From Clostridiaceae bacterium (GTDB lineage: Bacteria; Bacillota; Clostridia; Saccharofermentanales; DTU023): a stretch of DNA of 64,000 nt. Every line of letters starts with the position of its first letter. The stretch's first letter is position 1. Positions 49,659 through 58,851 of this stretch are shown here, piece after piece. The notes under the pieces were generated by a model that was given only the letters and a program-made list of their open reading frames with translations, had not been told where the DNA came from and did not search any database. A program made the translations under genes and the position numbers. The stretch spans positions 62,001 through 126,000 of the forward strand of contig DUVN01000005.1 in NCBI GenBank assembly GCA_012841015.1. The letters run 5' to 3'.

Positions 49659-50318
49659 TTATTCCCCTGCAAGAATCCTTCTATTTTCGCGCCAAGCCCT
49701 TAAACTCCTAAGCGCTATCTCCTCTATGCCTTGGAAATCATTATTGAGAAGCAGGTTCCTGGGAGCGAGCCAGCTGCCAGCTAAAGCGATTACATTTGGG
49801 ATAGGCGCATATTCCTCAATACTTGCCTCATTAATTCCGCCAGTAGGCATAAATTTGGGGTTCATTTTTTCAAACGGTCCCAATAATGCTTTGACAGTGT
49901 CTAATCCACCTAAGTTCTTTGCAGGAAAGAACTTGATCACGTTAATACCTAGCTCAAGAGCTCGGAAGATTTCCGTTGCGGTCGAGCATCCGGGAATAAC
50001 CGGTACTGAATGATCTAAACAGAATCGAACGACTTTTTCGTTTAAACAAGGCGTAACCATAAAAGTAGCTCCGTGTTTTAAACTTCGCTTACATTCATCT
50101 ACGGTTAGTACTGTCCCCGCTCCAATGTTCATTGGCATCTTTGAATTCGCAATCGCTTGAATAGCACTCAGTGCTGCCTCAGATCGCAAGGTTACCTCCA
50201 TCGCGCGAATACCTGCCTTGCAGTACGCATTCAAGAGAGCCTTCGCCTTTGAAGCGTCCTGAATATTCACGATCGGTAGAATCCCATCTTCTTCCAATAT
50301 TTGATATATGTCGTTCAC
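49659..50318 (-). CDS. eda: 2-dehydro-3-deoxy-phosphogluconate (KDPG/KHG) aldolase
   Basis: This class I aldolase cleaves KDPG to pyruvate and glyceraldehyde-3-phosphate. Motifs are IRAMEVTLRS with the catalytic Glu (about residue 41), IGAGTVLT, MVTPCLNEKVV, VIPGCSTATEI, the Schiff-base Lys in VIKFFPAK (about 129) and FMPTGGIN. The ORF track starts six residues earlier, but its first codons are the ribosome binding site. GGAGGAGG lies five bases before GTG 50318, which I take as the start (219 residues). With kdgK at 60585 it can complete an Entner-Doudoroff-type lower branch. Confidence 0.9.
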   Translation of the reverse strand: MNDIYQILEEDGILPIVNIQDASKAKALLNAYCKAGIRAMEVTLRSEAALSAIQAIANSKMPMNIGAGTVLTVDECKRSLKHGATFMVTPCLNEKVVRFCLDHSVPVIPGCSTATEIFRALELGINVIKFFPAKNLGGLDTVKALLGPFEKMNPKFMPTGGINEASIEEYAPIPNVIALAGSWLAPRNLLLNNDFQGIEEIALRSLRAWRENRRILAGE

Positions 50319-50466
50319 AGTAACCTCCTCCAACATTGAGTAAAATGATGCTAAACCCTATTCATCTTTGATCGTACCGATCATTTCTTGCCAGACATTA
50401 GTGTCACATGCATCAAAGCGCAAGTACATTACATGCGCCTCTAAACGACTGTAAAGAACAACATTT

Positions 50467-51618
50467 CTAAGAAATCTCTTTTACGAATGTCGAAATTCTC
50501 TCTATTCCGCAATGAAGCTTATCCATTGATGCAGCAAATATCATTCGAAAATACCCTTCCCCACAAGCACCGAATCCACTCCCCGGCACTGTAACAACCC
50601 GTTGACTCTCAAGTAATTTCATGCAAAATTCTTCGGAACTAAGCCCAAATTTGCTAATATTCACAAAAAAATAGAATGCACCTTTAGGCATCACACAAGA
50701 GATCCCATCAATCTGGTTCAGCATAGCGTGAGCAATATCTCTACGTTCTCGGTATTCGTCACGCATAGCTGAACAGCGATGTAATGAATTCTGTAACGCA
50801 TATTCTGCTGCTAATTGATACGGTTCTGACAGGCAGGAAACGCCACTTTCATGTAATAAGGTCATACCATTTATCACGCTTGCATTTGAAATTGCGTAGC
50901 CAACGCGCCATCCTGTCATTGCAAACATTTTCGAAAACGAATTCACAAAAACTAAACGGTCACGAACATCGTTAAAGGAGTACATGCTCACAAACTCAAT
51001 GTTTCCGTAAATAATGTTACGATACACTTCATCAACAATGGCGTATAAATTGTATTCAAGTATGATATCGGCGATTTGTCGCAATGTTTCCTTTGAAAGT
51101 ACGGCACCCGTCGGATTGCAAGGAGAGTTAATGATCAATAATTTCGTTCTCGTGTTAATTGCAGCTCTAATATCGCCAATATCAGGATGGAAATCATTCT
51201 CCTCATATGTTGGAATCATCCTGCAAATAGCCCCCGCCATTTGTATTTGACCAAGATAATTCGGCCATGAAGGACCGAAAATGATCACCTCATCACCAGG
51301 ATCAACGAGAGAAAATATTGCCAGTTGAAGTGCTTCTGTTCCTCCTGCTGTAATGATAATATTCTCAGCAGGATCGCAAGGAAATTCCTTCGCGTGAAAC
51401 TTGGAGATTTCTTCTCGCAAAGATAAAATACCTCGATTGGGAGTATAATGCGTTTTCCCTGCCTTGAGCTCCGTGCACGCAATGTCAATAATCTCTCTGG
51501 GGGTTATAAAATCAGGTTCACCCACTGAAAAATTGATAAGATCAGACTGACCGACTGTTGCATTGAACATCTTTCGAATCGCCGAGCCGTGGGCATTCCT
51601 TACTAACGATGACAGCAT
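50467..51618 (-). CDS. Pyridoxal-phosphate aminotransferase, class I/II
   Basis: Fold-type I aminotransferase features are NFSVGEPDF, YTPNRGILSLREEIS, ITAGGTEALQLAIFSLVDPGDEVI, SPCNPTGAVLS, IVDEVYRNIIY and the PLP-lysine motif NSFSKMFAMTGWRVGY. The C-terminal Arg for carboxylate binding lies in GYFRMIFAAS. ATG 51618 (MLSSLVRNAHGSAIRKM) with AGGAAGG upstream is preferred, giving 383 residues. It follows an Lrp-type regulator and may be controlled by it. It could serve aspartate-, alanine- or aromatic-type transamination. Its link to the sugar operon is unproven. Confidence 0.88.
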   Translation of the reverse strand: MLSSLVRNAHGSAIRKMFNATVGQSDLINFSVGEPDFITPREIIDIACTELKAGKTHYTPNRGILSLREEISKFHAKEFPCDPAENIIITAGGTEALQLAIFSLVDPGDEVIIFGPSWPNYLGQIQMAGAICRMIPTYEENDFHPDIGDIRAAINTRTKLLIINSPCNPTGAVLSKETLRQIADIILEYNLYAIVDEVYRNIIYGNIEFVSMYSFNDVRDRLVFVNSFSKMFAMTGWRVGYAISNASVINGMTLLHESGVSCLSEPYQLAAEYALQNSLHRCSAMRDEYRERRDIAHAMLNQIDGISCVMPKGAFYFFVNISKFGLSSEEFCMKLLESQRVVTVPGSGFGACGEGYFRMIFAASMDKLHCGIERISTFVKEIS

Positions 51619-51736
51619 CAAAAAATCCTTCCTAGGCAAAAGATCGACATCCATATGATGGCAAATAACTTCAGAGAAATACTATTCCTACAGTAACGCC
51701 AATAGATTTTCCTATACAGATGACAACCGTTCATGA

Positions 51737-52195
51737 TTAGCTCCCGTTCAAGTCTGGTAATATTACGGGCTCATACTTGTGCTTATATAAAACAATAACT
51801 GTGTTCGTTTTGACGACTACATCTAAGTTTTTCAGTTCCATAAGCATCTGCTCAAGACAAGCTGTATCCTTGGCGCAGACGCGAAGTATATAATCAAAAT
51901 CACCTGTTATTGCATAACATTCTAAGATATCAATTTTTGATTTCACGTGTTCGATCAATTTTGGAAATTCACTGAAGCGGTTGATCGTGACAAAAATAAA
52001 CGCTATCAGCGTTTTCGATAGTTTTTCGGCATTGGGAATGATAGTAAAACATTCAATAATGCCATTTTCCTGCAGTTTTTGAATACGCTTGTTCGTTGCA
52101 GGCACTGACAGCCCAATGAGAGGCGCTAGATCTGTCGCAGAAATTCTTGAATTCTTTGAGAGTATGTGCATAATTTGCTTATCAATCTCGTCCAT
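51737..52195 (-). CDS. Lrp/AsnC-family transcriptional regulator
   Basis: The N-terminal AsnC helix-turn-helix is MDEIDKQIMHILSKNSRISATDLAPLIGLSVPATNKRIQKLQENGIIECF. The C-terminal RAM domain includes CYAITGDFDYILRVCAKDTACLEQMLMELKNLDVVVKTNTVIVL, which binds amino acids and forms octamers in the family. The length of 152 residues is normal. It sits 118 bases before the aminotransferase gene, the usual partner of Lrp-type local regulators. Confidence 0.92.
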   Translation of the reverse strand: MDEIDKQIMHILSKNSRISATDLAPLIGLSVPATNKRIQKLQENGIIECFTIIPNAEKLSKTLIAFIFVTINRFSEFPKLIEHVKSKIDILECYAITGDFDYILRVCAKDTACLEQMLMELKNLDVVVKTNTVIVLYKHKYEPVILPDLNGS

Positions 52196-52258
52196 TGCTG
52201 TATATCCCCTTATTCATACATTCTATTTTACGGAGAACTAAAGCATATATCATAATAT

Positions 52259-52291
52259 GGACCGGGCAGTATTTTGCCACATACCCGGTCC
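52259..52291 (-). terminator. Stem-loop after the sugar ABC operon
   Basis: GGACCGGG and CCCGGTCC form a perfect 8-base stem, extended inside by GTAT/ATAC, about 50 bases after the binding-protein stop. The following bases (ATATTATG) are T-poor, so it may be a terminator or an mRNA 3-prime stabiliser. Confidence 0.55.
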
Positions 52292-52343
52292 GACTATTAG
52301 CTAAAATACATTATCGTGATGTTGTCATCTAGCTCCATTTTAT

Positions 52344-53438
52344 TTACTCGAGATATTCAGGCATCGCTTCAATATAGTTTTCGGGAGTAACCATTATACA
52401 ACTAACTGCATACTCGTCAGGAACTTCCTCACCCTTAATCATTTTCATTATATGCGTAGCGCTTGCTTCACCTACTTCAAATGCTGAGAAATAAGCGGCC
52501 GCCTTAAAGCATGAGTTCTTTTCAAATTCACCAGGTGCAAGGTAGCCACCCAGTCCAATTGTACATGATTCTTTGTCTAATCCTGCCTGCTCAAGAGCCC
52601 GTGTAGCGCCTACGGTGCCTTCATCAGCTGTTGAAACAACAATCCATTTTTTTATTTGCGGGTTAGCGACAATGACACCATTTGCAGCATCATACGCCTT
52701 CCCTAAATCCATCACATAATCTGTCTGAAAAATTCGCTCATTCGGAAACTCCGGCAAAACCTCTTTAAACGCGTCTAATTGACCTTCAGTGCGCGGTATA
52801 CAGCTCGTGACAGTGTTAGTCGTCATGATCATCACGCCGCACTCTTCGTCCTTATCTAGACCGTGCTCTTTCATATAATCAATCGCCCAAAGAGCACTTT
52901 CCTTACCAATCGCATAAGCATCAATACCTACCCATTTAGTAAGTTTGTCCCCGTTATCGTCTATCAAAGCATCGTCAGCAGCAATCACAGGAATTCCCGC
53001 CTCATTAAACTTATCGACGGCTGCCTGTGAAAGCGTTTGATCTGGTGGACAGCAGATAACACCAGATACTTTTCTTGCTATTACGGTATCGATCATTTCT
53101 AAAAATTGACTACCGTCTGTTCCAGCGTCAACATAAAGCCACTCATCAGCACCAAGTTCTTTCACCTTATCACCGGCAGCTTTTCCCTCATTGATAAACC
53201 AAGTAGCAGTACCGAATTTGTAAACACCTGCGATGACGATTTTTTCGTCACCATCCTTTGTTTCCGATGGTTTCACAACCTCAGAATCTTTCGCCTCCTC
53301 TGGTGTTGAAGCATCGGAATCTGTTGTCTCCTCTGGTATTGAAGCATCGGAATCTTTTGTTTCCTTTTTAGCACAGCTTACCAACACGAGTGAGCACATT
53401 AACAATACAACCCCTAGCAATGCAAATAAGCGTTTCAT
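52344..53438 (-). CDS. Sugar ABC transporter substrate-binding lipoprotein, AraF-like
   Basis: The signal peptide ends in lipobox LVSC, followed by a linker of three 11-residue repeats (KDSDASIPEET, TDSDASTPEEA, KDSEVVKPSET; 33-base DNA repeats near 53290-53360). The binding domain is of the ribose/arabinose type. The order and wording of its segments resemble E. coli AraF, for example SGVICCPPDQTLSQAAVDKFNEAGIPVIAADD, RTEGQLDAFKEVLPEFPNERIFQ and AYDAANGVIVANPQIKKWIVVSTADEGTVGATRALEQAG. It should bind a pyranose-like sugar. GGAGG precedes the ATG. It is the last gene of the kdgK operon. Confidence 0.88.
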   Translation of the reverse strand: MKRLFALLGVVLLMCSLVLVSCAKKETKDSDASIPEETTDSDASTPEEAKDSEVVKPSETKDGDEKIVIAGVYKFGTATWFINEGKAAGDKVKELGADEWLYVDAGTDGSQFLEMIDTVIARKVSGVICCPPDQTLSQAAVDKFNEAGIPVIAADDALIDDNGDKLTKWVGIDAYAIGKESALWAIDYMKEHGLDKDEECGVMIMTTNTVTSCIPRTEGQLDAFKEVLPEFPNERIFQTDYVMDLGKAYDAANGVIVANPQIKKWIVVSTADEGTVGATRALEQAGLDKESCTIGLGGYLAPGEFEKNSCFKAAAYFSAFEVGEASATHIMKMIKGEEVPDEYAVSCIMVTPENYIEAMPEYLE

Positions 53439-53502
53439 AACTGACCTCCATTCCTTATTTTCACACGTTTTGAACGTGCATCGCCCTTAGAATTTGTTAT
53501 AC

Positions 53503-54510
53503 CTACGTTTCCTGTTGAGTCATCTCACTGATACTCCGCTTCAATTGTCTTTCAGATTGCTTCTTACGGCGATAATAATCAAAACCCAAGGCTAAGATAA
53601 GCAAAATACCTCTTGCAATATCTTGCCAAAATGTCTGAACGCCGTTCATGATGAGTCCCGTGTTGAAGCACTGAATAATTAAAACTCCTAAAGCTACGCC
53701 AGCAATGTTACCAATGCCTCCCGACATAGCGACACCCCCGAGAACCGCAGCTGTAATTCCCTCAAATTCAAGGCCAACTGCCGATGAAGGTTGACTTGAT
53801 TGCATACGCGAAGCCAGTAGCCCACCACCTAATGCCGCTAAGCCCGCACTAATCATAAACAAATACACCTTAATCCTCTCTGGATTCAAGCCAGCCAACC
53901 TAGCTGCGTACGGGTTCCCGCCAAGAACATATATGCTTCTACCAAATTTAGTGCGTGAAAGAACAACAGAGAATACAATCATCGCAAGAATTAGCATGAT
54001 AACAGGCAAGGTAAATGAACCCAGAATCCTTTTAGATCCTATGCTGGAAAATTCTGTGTTATTGATAAAAACTGGCTTCCCACCACATAATATGTAGCCT
54101 AAACCTCTCGCAATAGACATGGCAGAGAGTGTAACTATAAACGGTTCAAGTTTAAGCTTATTTATTCCAAGCGCATTCAAAAAACCGATCAACAGCCCGC
54201 AAATTATGACGCACGGTATGACCAACAAAGGTGGTACCCCCCATGAGATAAATAGCCCAGCCAATACGGATGAAAGTGCAGCTATACTGCCTGGCGAAAG
54301 ATCAATCAAACCACCTATAATCAGCAATGCCTCGCCGATCGCGACTAACCCTGTCATTGATGCAGCAGTCAAAATATTTTGCAAATTTTGCCAACTAAAG
54401 TAATTTTCGTTAAGCAAAGAAAACACAAGAATTATCAGAAGTAGAGCAACGATCAGCCCGACCTTTTCTACAAAACCTTGACGACCGAGTCGCAATTTAA
54501 ACCTCTTCAT
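53503..54510 (-). CDS. Sugar ABC transporter permease (RbsC/AraH family)
   Basis: The BPD_transp_2 permease has about ten hydrophobic segments. Family landmarks are NLQNILTAASMTGLVAIGEALLIIGGLIDLSPGSIAALSSVLAG, KLKLEPFIVTLSAMSIARGLGYIL and ARLAGLNPERIKVYLFMISAGLAALGGGLLASRMQSSQPSSAVGLEFEGITAAVLGGVAMSGG. The length of 335 residues is normal. It overlaps the ATPase gene by four bases and precedes the binding-protein gene, forming one importer. Confidence 0.93.
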   Translation of the reverse strand: MKRFKLRLGRQGFVEKVGLIVALLLIILVFSLLNENYFSWQNLQNILTAASMTGLVAIGEALLIIGGLIDLSPGSIAALSSVLAGLFISWGVPPLLVIPCVIICGLLIGFLNALGINKLKLEPFIVTLSAMSIARGLGYILCGGKPVFINNTEFSSIGSKRILGSFTLPVIMLILAMIVFSVVLSRTKFGRSIYVLGGNPYAARLAGLNPERIKVYLFMISAGLAALGGGLLASRMQSSQPSSAVGLEFEGITAAVLGGVAMSGGIGNIAGVALGVLIIQCFNTGLIMNGVQTFWQDIARGILLILALGFDYYRRKKQSERQLKRSISEMTQQET

Positions 54511-56024
54511 ACTGTGTTACCTCCTATACCAAGCATTGCAAGTTTCAACAATGCTTCCTCGCTCGCCTCCTCGCGTTGGACAACCCCCGCGATGCGACCC
54601 TCTCTCATTACGATTATGCGATCTGCAAGACCTATCAGCTCAGGCATTTCAGAGGAGATAAGAATGACCGCCTTTCCCATACGCGCATACTCAACAATAA
54701 TGTGATAGAACTCTGCCTTTGCACCGACATCGATACCTTTCGTCGGCTCGTCTAAAATGATGATCTCAGGATCTGTTGCATGGCATCTAGCGAAGATTGT
54801 TTTCTGTTGGTTCCCACCTGATAATTCGCCGACAATTTTGTCAGCGCTAGGCGTTCTGATGTCAAACTGGTCAATAAGATCGTTAACCACTTGACTTTCT
54901 TTTTTTGGACTAAGTAGCCCAGCTTTGTTAAGCAATTTACTGAGAATGCTAACGGATAAATTAACGCTAACACTCTGGTTAGAGAATAATCCTTGTTTCT
55001 TTCGGTCTTCGGGCAACATGACGATTCCGTTTTGAATGGCATCTTTTGGAGCTCTGATCTTCACCTCTTGTCCATCAACCTTTATACGTCCATCTAGTAT
55101 TGGATCTTCCCCCATAATTAAGCGCATAACTTCCGTACGACCTGATCCAACAAGCCCAGAAAAACCAAGGATTTCACCTTTCCGTACAGTAAAACTAACG
55201 TCATAAACTGTGGGACCTGATAAAGATTCAACTTCTAATGCTATATCACCAATATTATCGTTTCGGGGCAGTTTTCCAAATATATCGCCCAAATCGCGAC
55301 CAACCATCATCCTGATCAATTCATCATGTGTTGTGTCGCATTGCTCAACGACGCCAACTAAAGCACCATCCTTCAAGACAACGATAACGTCTGCAATCAT
55401 ATCAATTTCAGCTAATCGATGGGATACATAGAATATAACCTTGCCTTCACATTTCATCCGTTCGATGATCGCGAAAAGGGTGTCAATTTCTGTATCCGTA
55501 AGGCTTGCTGTCGGTTCATCGAATGCAATGAACTTAGCGTCTCTCACGTACGCTTTCATAATTTCAACCATTTGCTGATGCGCAATAGAGAGTTCTCCTA
55601 CCTTGATTTCAGGAGAAAATGGAAGATTCAACTTGTCGATAACTTCTTGAGCCTTACGATTCATTTCATCGTAGTCAATAAAACCATGTCGACGCTTCCA
55701 CGAACCTAAAAAAACATTTTCTGCAACAGAGAGATGTTCAACAATCTGTCTTTCCTGATAGATAACACTAATACCAGCATCTATTGCTTCCTTTGGTGAT
55801 TGAAACTTGACAGGCGTGTCATTCAACAACATCTCGCCATGTGTCATTGTGTAGTCACCGTTCATAATTTTGAGCAGTGTTGATTTCCCAGCGCCATTTT
55901 CTCCCATAATTGCGTAAACGCGCCCACTCTCTGCACGAAATGAAACATCATTCAAGGCAATAACACCCGGAAAAAACTTGCTTATGTTTTTGAATTCAAC
56001 AGAATTACTATTCTTATTTTCCAT
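54507..56024 (-). CDS. Sugar ABC transporter ATPase with two nucleotide-binding domains (RbsA/AraG family)
   Basis: Two ABC domains lie in tandem. The first has Walker A GENGAGKST, signature LSIAHQQMVEI and Walker B FIAFDEPTASL. The second has GLVGSGRTEVM in place of Walker A, signature LSGGNQQKTIFAR and IILDEPTKGIDVGAK, the standard asymmetric pattern of RbsA/AraG. The ORF track extends 22 residues into the upstream SDR gene; ATG 56024 (MENKNSNSVEF) with GGAGG upstream gives 505 residues. It powers import with the neighbouring permease. Confidence 0.94.
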   Translation of the reverse strand: MENKNSNSVEFKNISKFFPGVIALNDVSFRAESGRVYAIMGENGAGKSTLLKIMNGDYTMTHGEMLLNDTPVKFQSPKEAIDAGISVIYQERQIVEHLSVAENVFLGSWKRRHGFIDYDEMNRKAQEVIDKLNLPFSPEIKVGELSIAHQQMVEIMKAYVRDAKFIAFDEPTASLTDTEIDTLFAIIERMKCEGKVIFYVSHRLAEIDMIADVIVVLKDGALVGVVEQCDTTHDELIRMMVGRDLGDIFGKLPRNDNIGDIALEVESLSGPTVYDVSFTVRKGEILGFSGLVGSGRTEVMRLIMGEDPILDGRIKVDGQEVKIRAPKDAIQNGIVMLPEDRKKQGLFSNQSVSVNLSVSILSKLLNKAGLLSPKKESQVVNDLIDQFDIRTPSADKIVGELSGGNQQKTIFARCHATDPEIIILDEPTKGIDVGAKAEFYHIIVEYARMGKAVILISSEMPELIGLADRIIVMREGRIAGVVQREEASEEALLKLAMLGIGGNTV

Positions 56025-56062
56025 ATGCCTTCCTCCAACTAAAAGCGGTAAAAAATAAGCAA

Positions 56063-56821
56063 TTACACAAACATATTCTCCGGTACACATGCAAGCAAAG
56101 CGCCTGCATCTACGTTGAGAGTAGCTCCAGTAATGTATGCGGCTTTGTCCGAGGCAAGGAACACAATACTGTCAGCAATCTCTTCTGGTGTAGCAAAACG
56201 TTTGAAAGGTATGCGCTCCAGTGCAGCGTAAATCGGATTACCCTCTCCCCAGCCAGTCTCGGTATACCCAGGTTGAACGGTATTGACACGAATTCCAAAA
56301 GGTGCAAGCTCCATAGCGCAGTTCTTAGAGAACTTCGTCAGTGCTGCCTTCGTTGCTGCATACACAGAGCAGTCAGGCCAACAACCATCTGCATGATTTG
56401 ATGAGACATTGATGATAACTCCCCCGTGATGATTAGCAATCATTTCCTTTGCAGCACGTTGGGAACAAAAATAAGCACCTCGAAAATCAGTATTGATCGT
56501 CTCTTCAAATATTTGAGGAGTCGTCTCTAAAAAATGAGCTGTGAGCCCAACACCAGCATTATTGACTAATAGATCAATTCTCCCAAATTCATTCATAAAG
56601 ACATTGAACATAGTGTCTATCTGATCTAGGTCTGAAATATCAACCTTAAGCAACAGACTCTTTCGCCCAAGTTTTTTAATCAACTCTGACAGTTCAACAG
56701 CTCCATCTCGACGATTGCGAAAGGTAATACCAACATCATATCCTTCCTCAGCTAATTTTAATGCCGTCGCATAGCCAATCCCATGGCTTGATCCCGTAAC
56801 AAGAGCAACTTTATTTGTCAT
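56063..56821 (-). CDS. SDR oxidoreductase, glucose-1-dehydrogenase/FabG-like
   Basis: Motifs are VALVTGSSHGIGYATALKLA for cofactor binding, LLVNNAGVGLTA, the catalytic Ser in IINVSSNHAD, YAATKAALTKFSKNCAMELAPFGIRVNTVQPG and the C-terminal DKAAYITGATLNVDAG. FITFRNRR after strand 2 (basic residues) hints at NADP use. Its closest functional classes include sugar C1 dehydrogenases and keto-reductases. Between a metallo-hydrolase and a sugar importer, oxidation of a sugar to its lactone is a reasonable inference, not proven. GGAGG precedes the ATG. Confidence 0.87.
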   Translation of the reverse strand: MTNKVALVTGSSHGIGYATALKLAEEGYDVGITFRNRRDGAVELSELIKKLGRKSLLLKVDISDLDQIDTMFNVFMNEFGRIDLLVNNAGVGLTAHFLETTPQIFEETINTDFRGAYFCSQRAAKEMIANHHGGVIINVSSNHADGCWPDCSVYAATKAALTKFSKNCAMELAPFGIRVNTVQPGYTETGWGEGNPIYAALERIPFKRFATPEEIADSIVFLASDKAAYITGATLNVDAGALLACVPENMFV

Positions 56822-56842
56822 ATCATTTCACCTCCTAGAATT

Positions 56843-57583
56843 TCAGCAAATGCTGGGCGGCACAGAAAAATTGCGAAACTTATGCATAGCCTTCTCGATA
56901 TCTTCATTTGCATGACTCATGACAGGCTGTAAATGCCCCGCGTATAGTCGATCTACATCTAAGGCGCTCAGCCTTTCAATACTATTTTTGTATCTCAAAA
57001 GGTCAACGTCAAATATGCTGATTAAGTTGATGTAACCATTCCAAAAAACGACATCCCCTGTAAAAAGCGTTTTGTATCCATCTATTTCGGAATACAAGCA
57101 AAGTCCACCACCGGTATGCCCGGGGGCAATAAAACAGGTAAAAGTCAGATCACCAAATACGACCTTCTCATTATTTTTTAACTCATAATTACATATAACA
57201 GGCTTCATCTCATAGCCAGGCGGATAAAAACCAGCATTAACATACTGGCACATCGTATCTCTTAGCAATTGAGCATTCCCGAGGACACTAGCCTCGTGTG
57301 GATCGGCATAAACTTTAGCACCTGTAGCAGATGAAAAAAAGTGAGTGCCTCCTACGTGGTCTGCGTGTGCATGTGTTAACACGATCCACTTAATATCTGT
57401 CAATTTGTAGCCATCTTCATCAATTTGTGAAACAATGCTTGATGGTTCGATACCGACACCAGTATCAATCATCAAAAGCCCGCTACCACAATCGACAATG
57501 TAGACATTGCAGTCAAGAGGATCAGTTAGTCGTAATCCATTATTGCCTGACCCTACGATTGAGACTCGTTTTGATAGTCGCAT
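56843..57583 (-). CDS. Metallo-beta-lactamase fold hydrolase
   Basis: The metal motif HxHxDH is HAHADH at residues 71-76 (VLTHAHADHVGGTHF), with the later ligands in APGHTGGGLCLY (His), LFTGDVVFW (Asp) and LYAGHLQPV (His). This is the lactonase/glyoxalase-II-like layout. The N-terminal NVYIVDCGSGLLMIDTG is also typical. GAGGAAG precedes the ATG. In this operon, next to a sugar-dehydrogenase-like SDR, it could open a sugar lactone. Thioester or other ester hydrolysis is an alternative. Confidence 0.86.
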   Translation of the reverse strand: MRLSKRVSIVGSGNNGLRLTDPLDCNVYIVDCGSGLLMIDTGVGIEPSSIVSQIDEDGYKLTDIKWIVLTHAHADHVGGTHFFSSATGAKVYADPHEASVLGNAQLLRDTMCQYVNAGFYPPGYEMKPVICNYELKNNEKVVFGDLTFTCFIAPGHTGGGLCLYSEIDGYKTLFTGDVVFWNGYINLISIFDVDLLRYKNSIERLSALDVDRLYAGHLQPVMSHANEDIEKAMHKFRNFSVPPSIC

Positions 57584-57602
57584 GATTCTTCCTCGTCAAT
57601 TT

Positions 57603-58850
57603 CTAGCTGAAGTACTCTTGTATCTTTAATTTTGCAGTATTTGAATCAAAGGGAACTGTCAAAGGAGATACATCAGGCTTCAGACTATTCAAATCCTTGT
57701 AACCAAAACCTGTCAGCACGCAGACTACACAATCTTCCTCAGCGACGATCCCTTTAGCAGCAAGTTTACCCAGCGCAGCAATGGTTGTTGAGCTTGCTAC
57801 CTCAGCCAATAGACCTTCCGTGCGGGCAAGAGTTGACTGAGCTTTCATGATCTCATGAGCGGAGACGGCAACTGCTATTCCACCTGATTCGTATATCGCC
57901 CGCAAGGCAAGAGGACCGTCCATAGGATAAGCGTCCAATATCGATAGCGCCACGCCATCTACAGTCTCTTCCTTTACAATATCCCAAGGATCCACATCAT
58001 CGTTGAAAGCCTTCACCAATGGACAACACCCCTCATCCTGCACGGCCACTATTCGAGGAAGCTTATTGACGAGGCCCAAATCAACGAGATCCTTAAAACC
58101 CTGAAATATTCCGGAGAGACATCCGCCTCCTCCAACAGGTACAACCACGTAATCAGGACTCTCATAATTCATCGATTTCGCTATTTCGTATGCAATGGTC
58201 TTTTCTGATTCTGCCTGATAGGGATTGCAGGCAGCGGCCGTCGTCACGTTAAACCAATCGAAGTCCCCCACGATACTCGCAATCAATTCAATACACTCGG
58301 TAACCCCACCATCCTCAACTTTGATTACGCGTGCACCATTCATCAAACTTTGCGCGATACGTGCATCTTGGATGGTGCCTGGAACGAATAAAAAACAGGG
58401 GATGCCAGCCCTTGCAGCGTACATAGCCGCAGATGCCCCTGCGTTCCCTGCACTTGCGAGAACAGTGGCAGGCGCACCAATTTCGACCGCTCTTGTGTAA
58501 GAAAGGCTCATACAACGATCTTTAAAAGATCCAGAAGGATTCTGCCCCTCATTTTTCACCATCAATGACTTGACACCCAGCTTCGCACCAAGACGATCCA
58601 AACGAACAAGGGGTGTATTCCCCTCGCCTAATGAGATAGCAGATGAATGCGCAACTGGAAATAGAGGATGATAGTCCCAGAACTTTTCAGCCTTAAGAAT
58701 TGTTTTAGTGTAGAAGGTATGCCCCGCACTTATATCAATCTTGAATGCGAGAATACCCCCACACTCCGGACAAGTGATCCAACAATTCTCTTTGACAGTG
58801 AATCCGCACTTTTCACATTTATACACTCCCTTAAAGTTCAAGTCACCCAT
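57603..58850 (-). CDS. Threonine-synthase-like PLP-dependent lyase/dehydratase
   Basis: A fold-type II PLP enzyme with an N-terminal zinc ribbon (CEKCG ... CPECG, residues 12-30). The PLP lysine is in NPSGSFKDRCM (about residue 110), the phosphate loop is VVPVGGGGCLSG, and SAGNAGASAAMYAARAGIPCFLFVP is the asparagine loop. Family members include threonine synthase and beta-eliminating dehydratases or ammonia-lyases. ATG 58850 lies one base after the M20 stop, with GGAG upstream; the track start overlaps that gene. With ridA, a deacylase and kdgK in the same operon, dehydration of a 2-amino-3-hydroxy sugar acid is more plausible than threonine synthesis. Confidence 0.85.
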   Translation of the reverse strand: MGDLNFKGVYKCEKCGFTVKENCWITCPECGGILAFKIDISAGHTFYTKTILKAEKFWDYHPLFPVAHSSAISLGEGNTPLVRLDRLGAKLGVKSLMVKNEGQNPSGSFKDRCMSLSYTRAVEIGAPATVLASAGNAGASAAMYAARAGIPCFLFVPGTIQDARIAQSLMNGARVIKVEDGGVTECIELIASIVGDFDWFNVTTAAACNPYQAESEKTIAYEIAKSMNYESPDYVVVPVGGGGCLSGIFQGFKDLVDLGLVNKLPRIVAVQDEGCCPLVKAFNDDVDPWDIVKEETVDGVALSILDAYPMDGPLALRAIYESGGIAVAVSAHEIMKAQSTLARTEGLLAEVASSTTIAALGKLAAKGIVAEEDCVVCVLTGFGYKDLNSLKPDVSPLTVPFDSNTAKLKIQEYFS

Positions 58851-58851
58851 G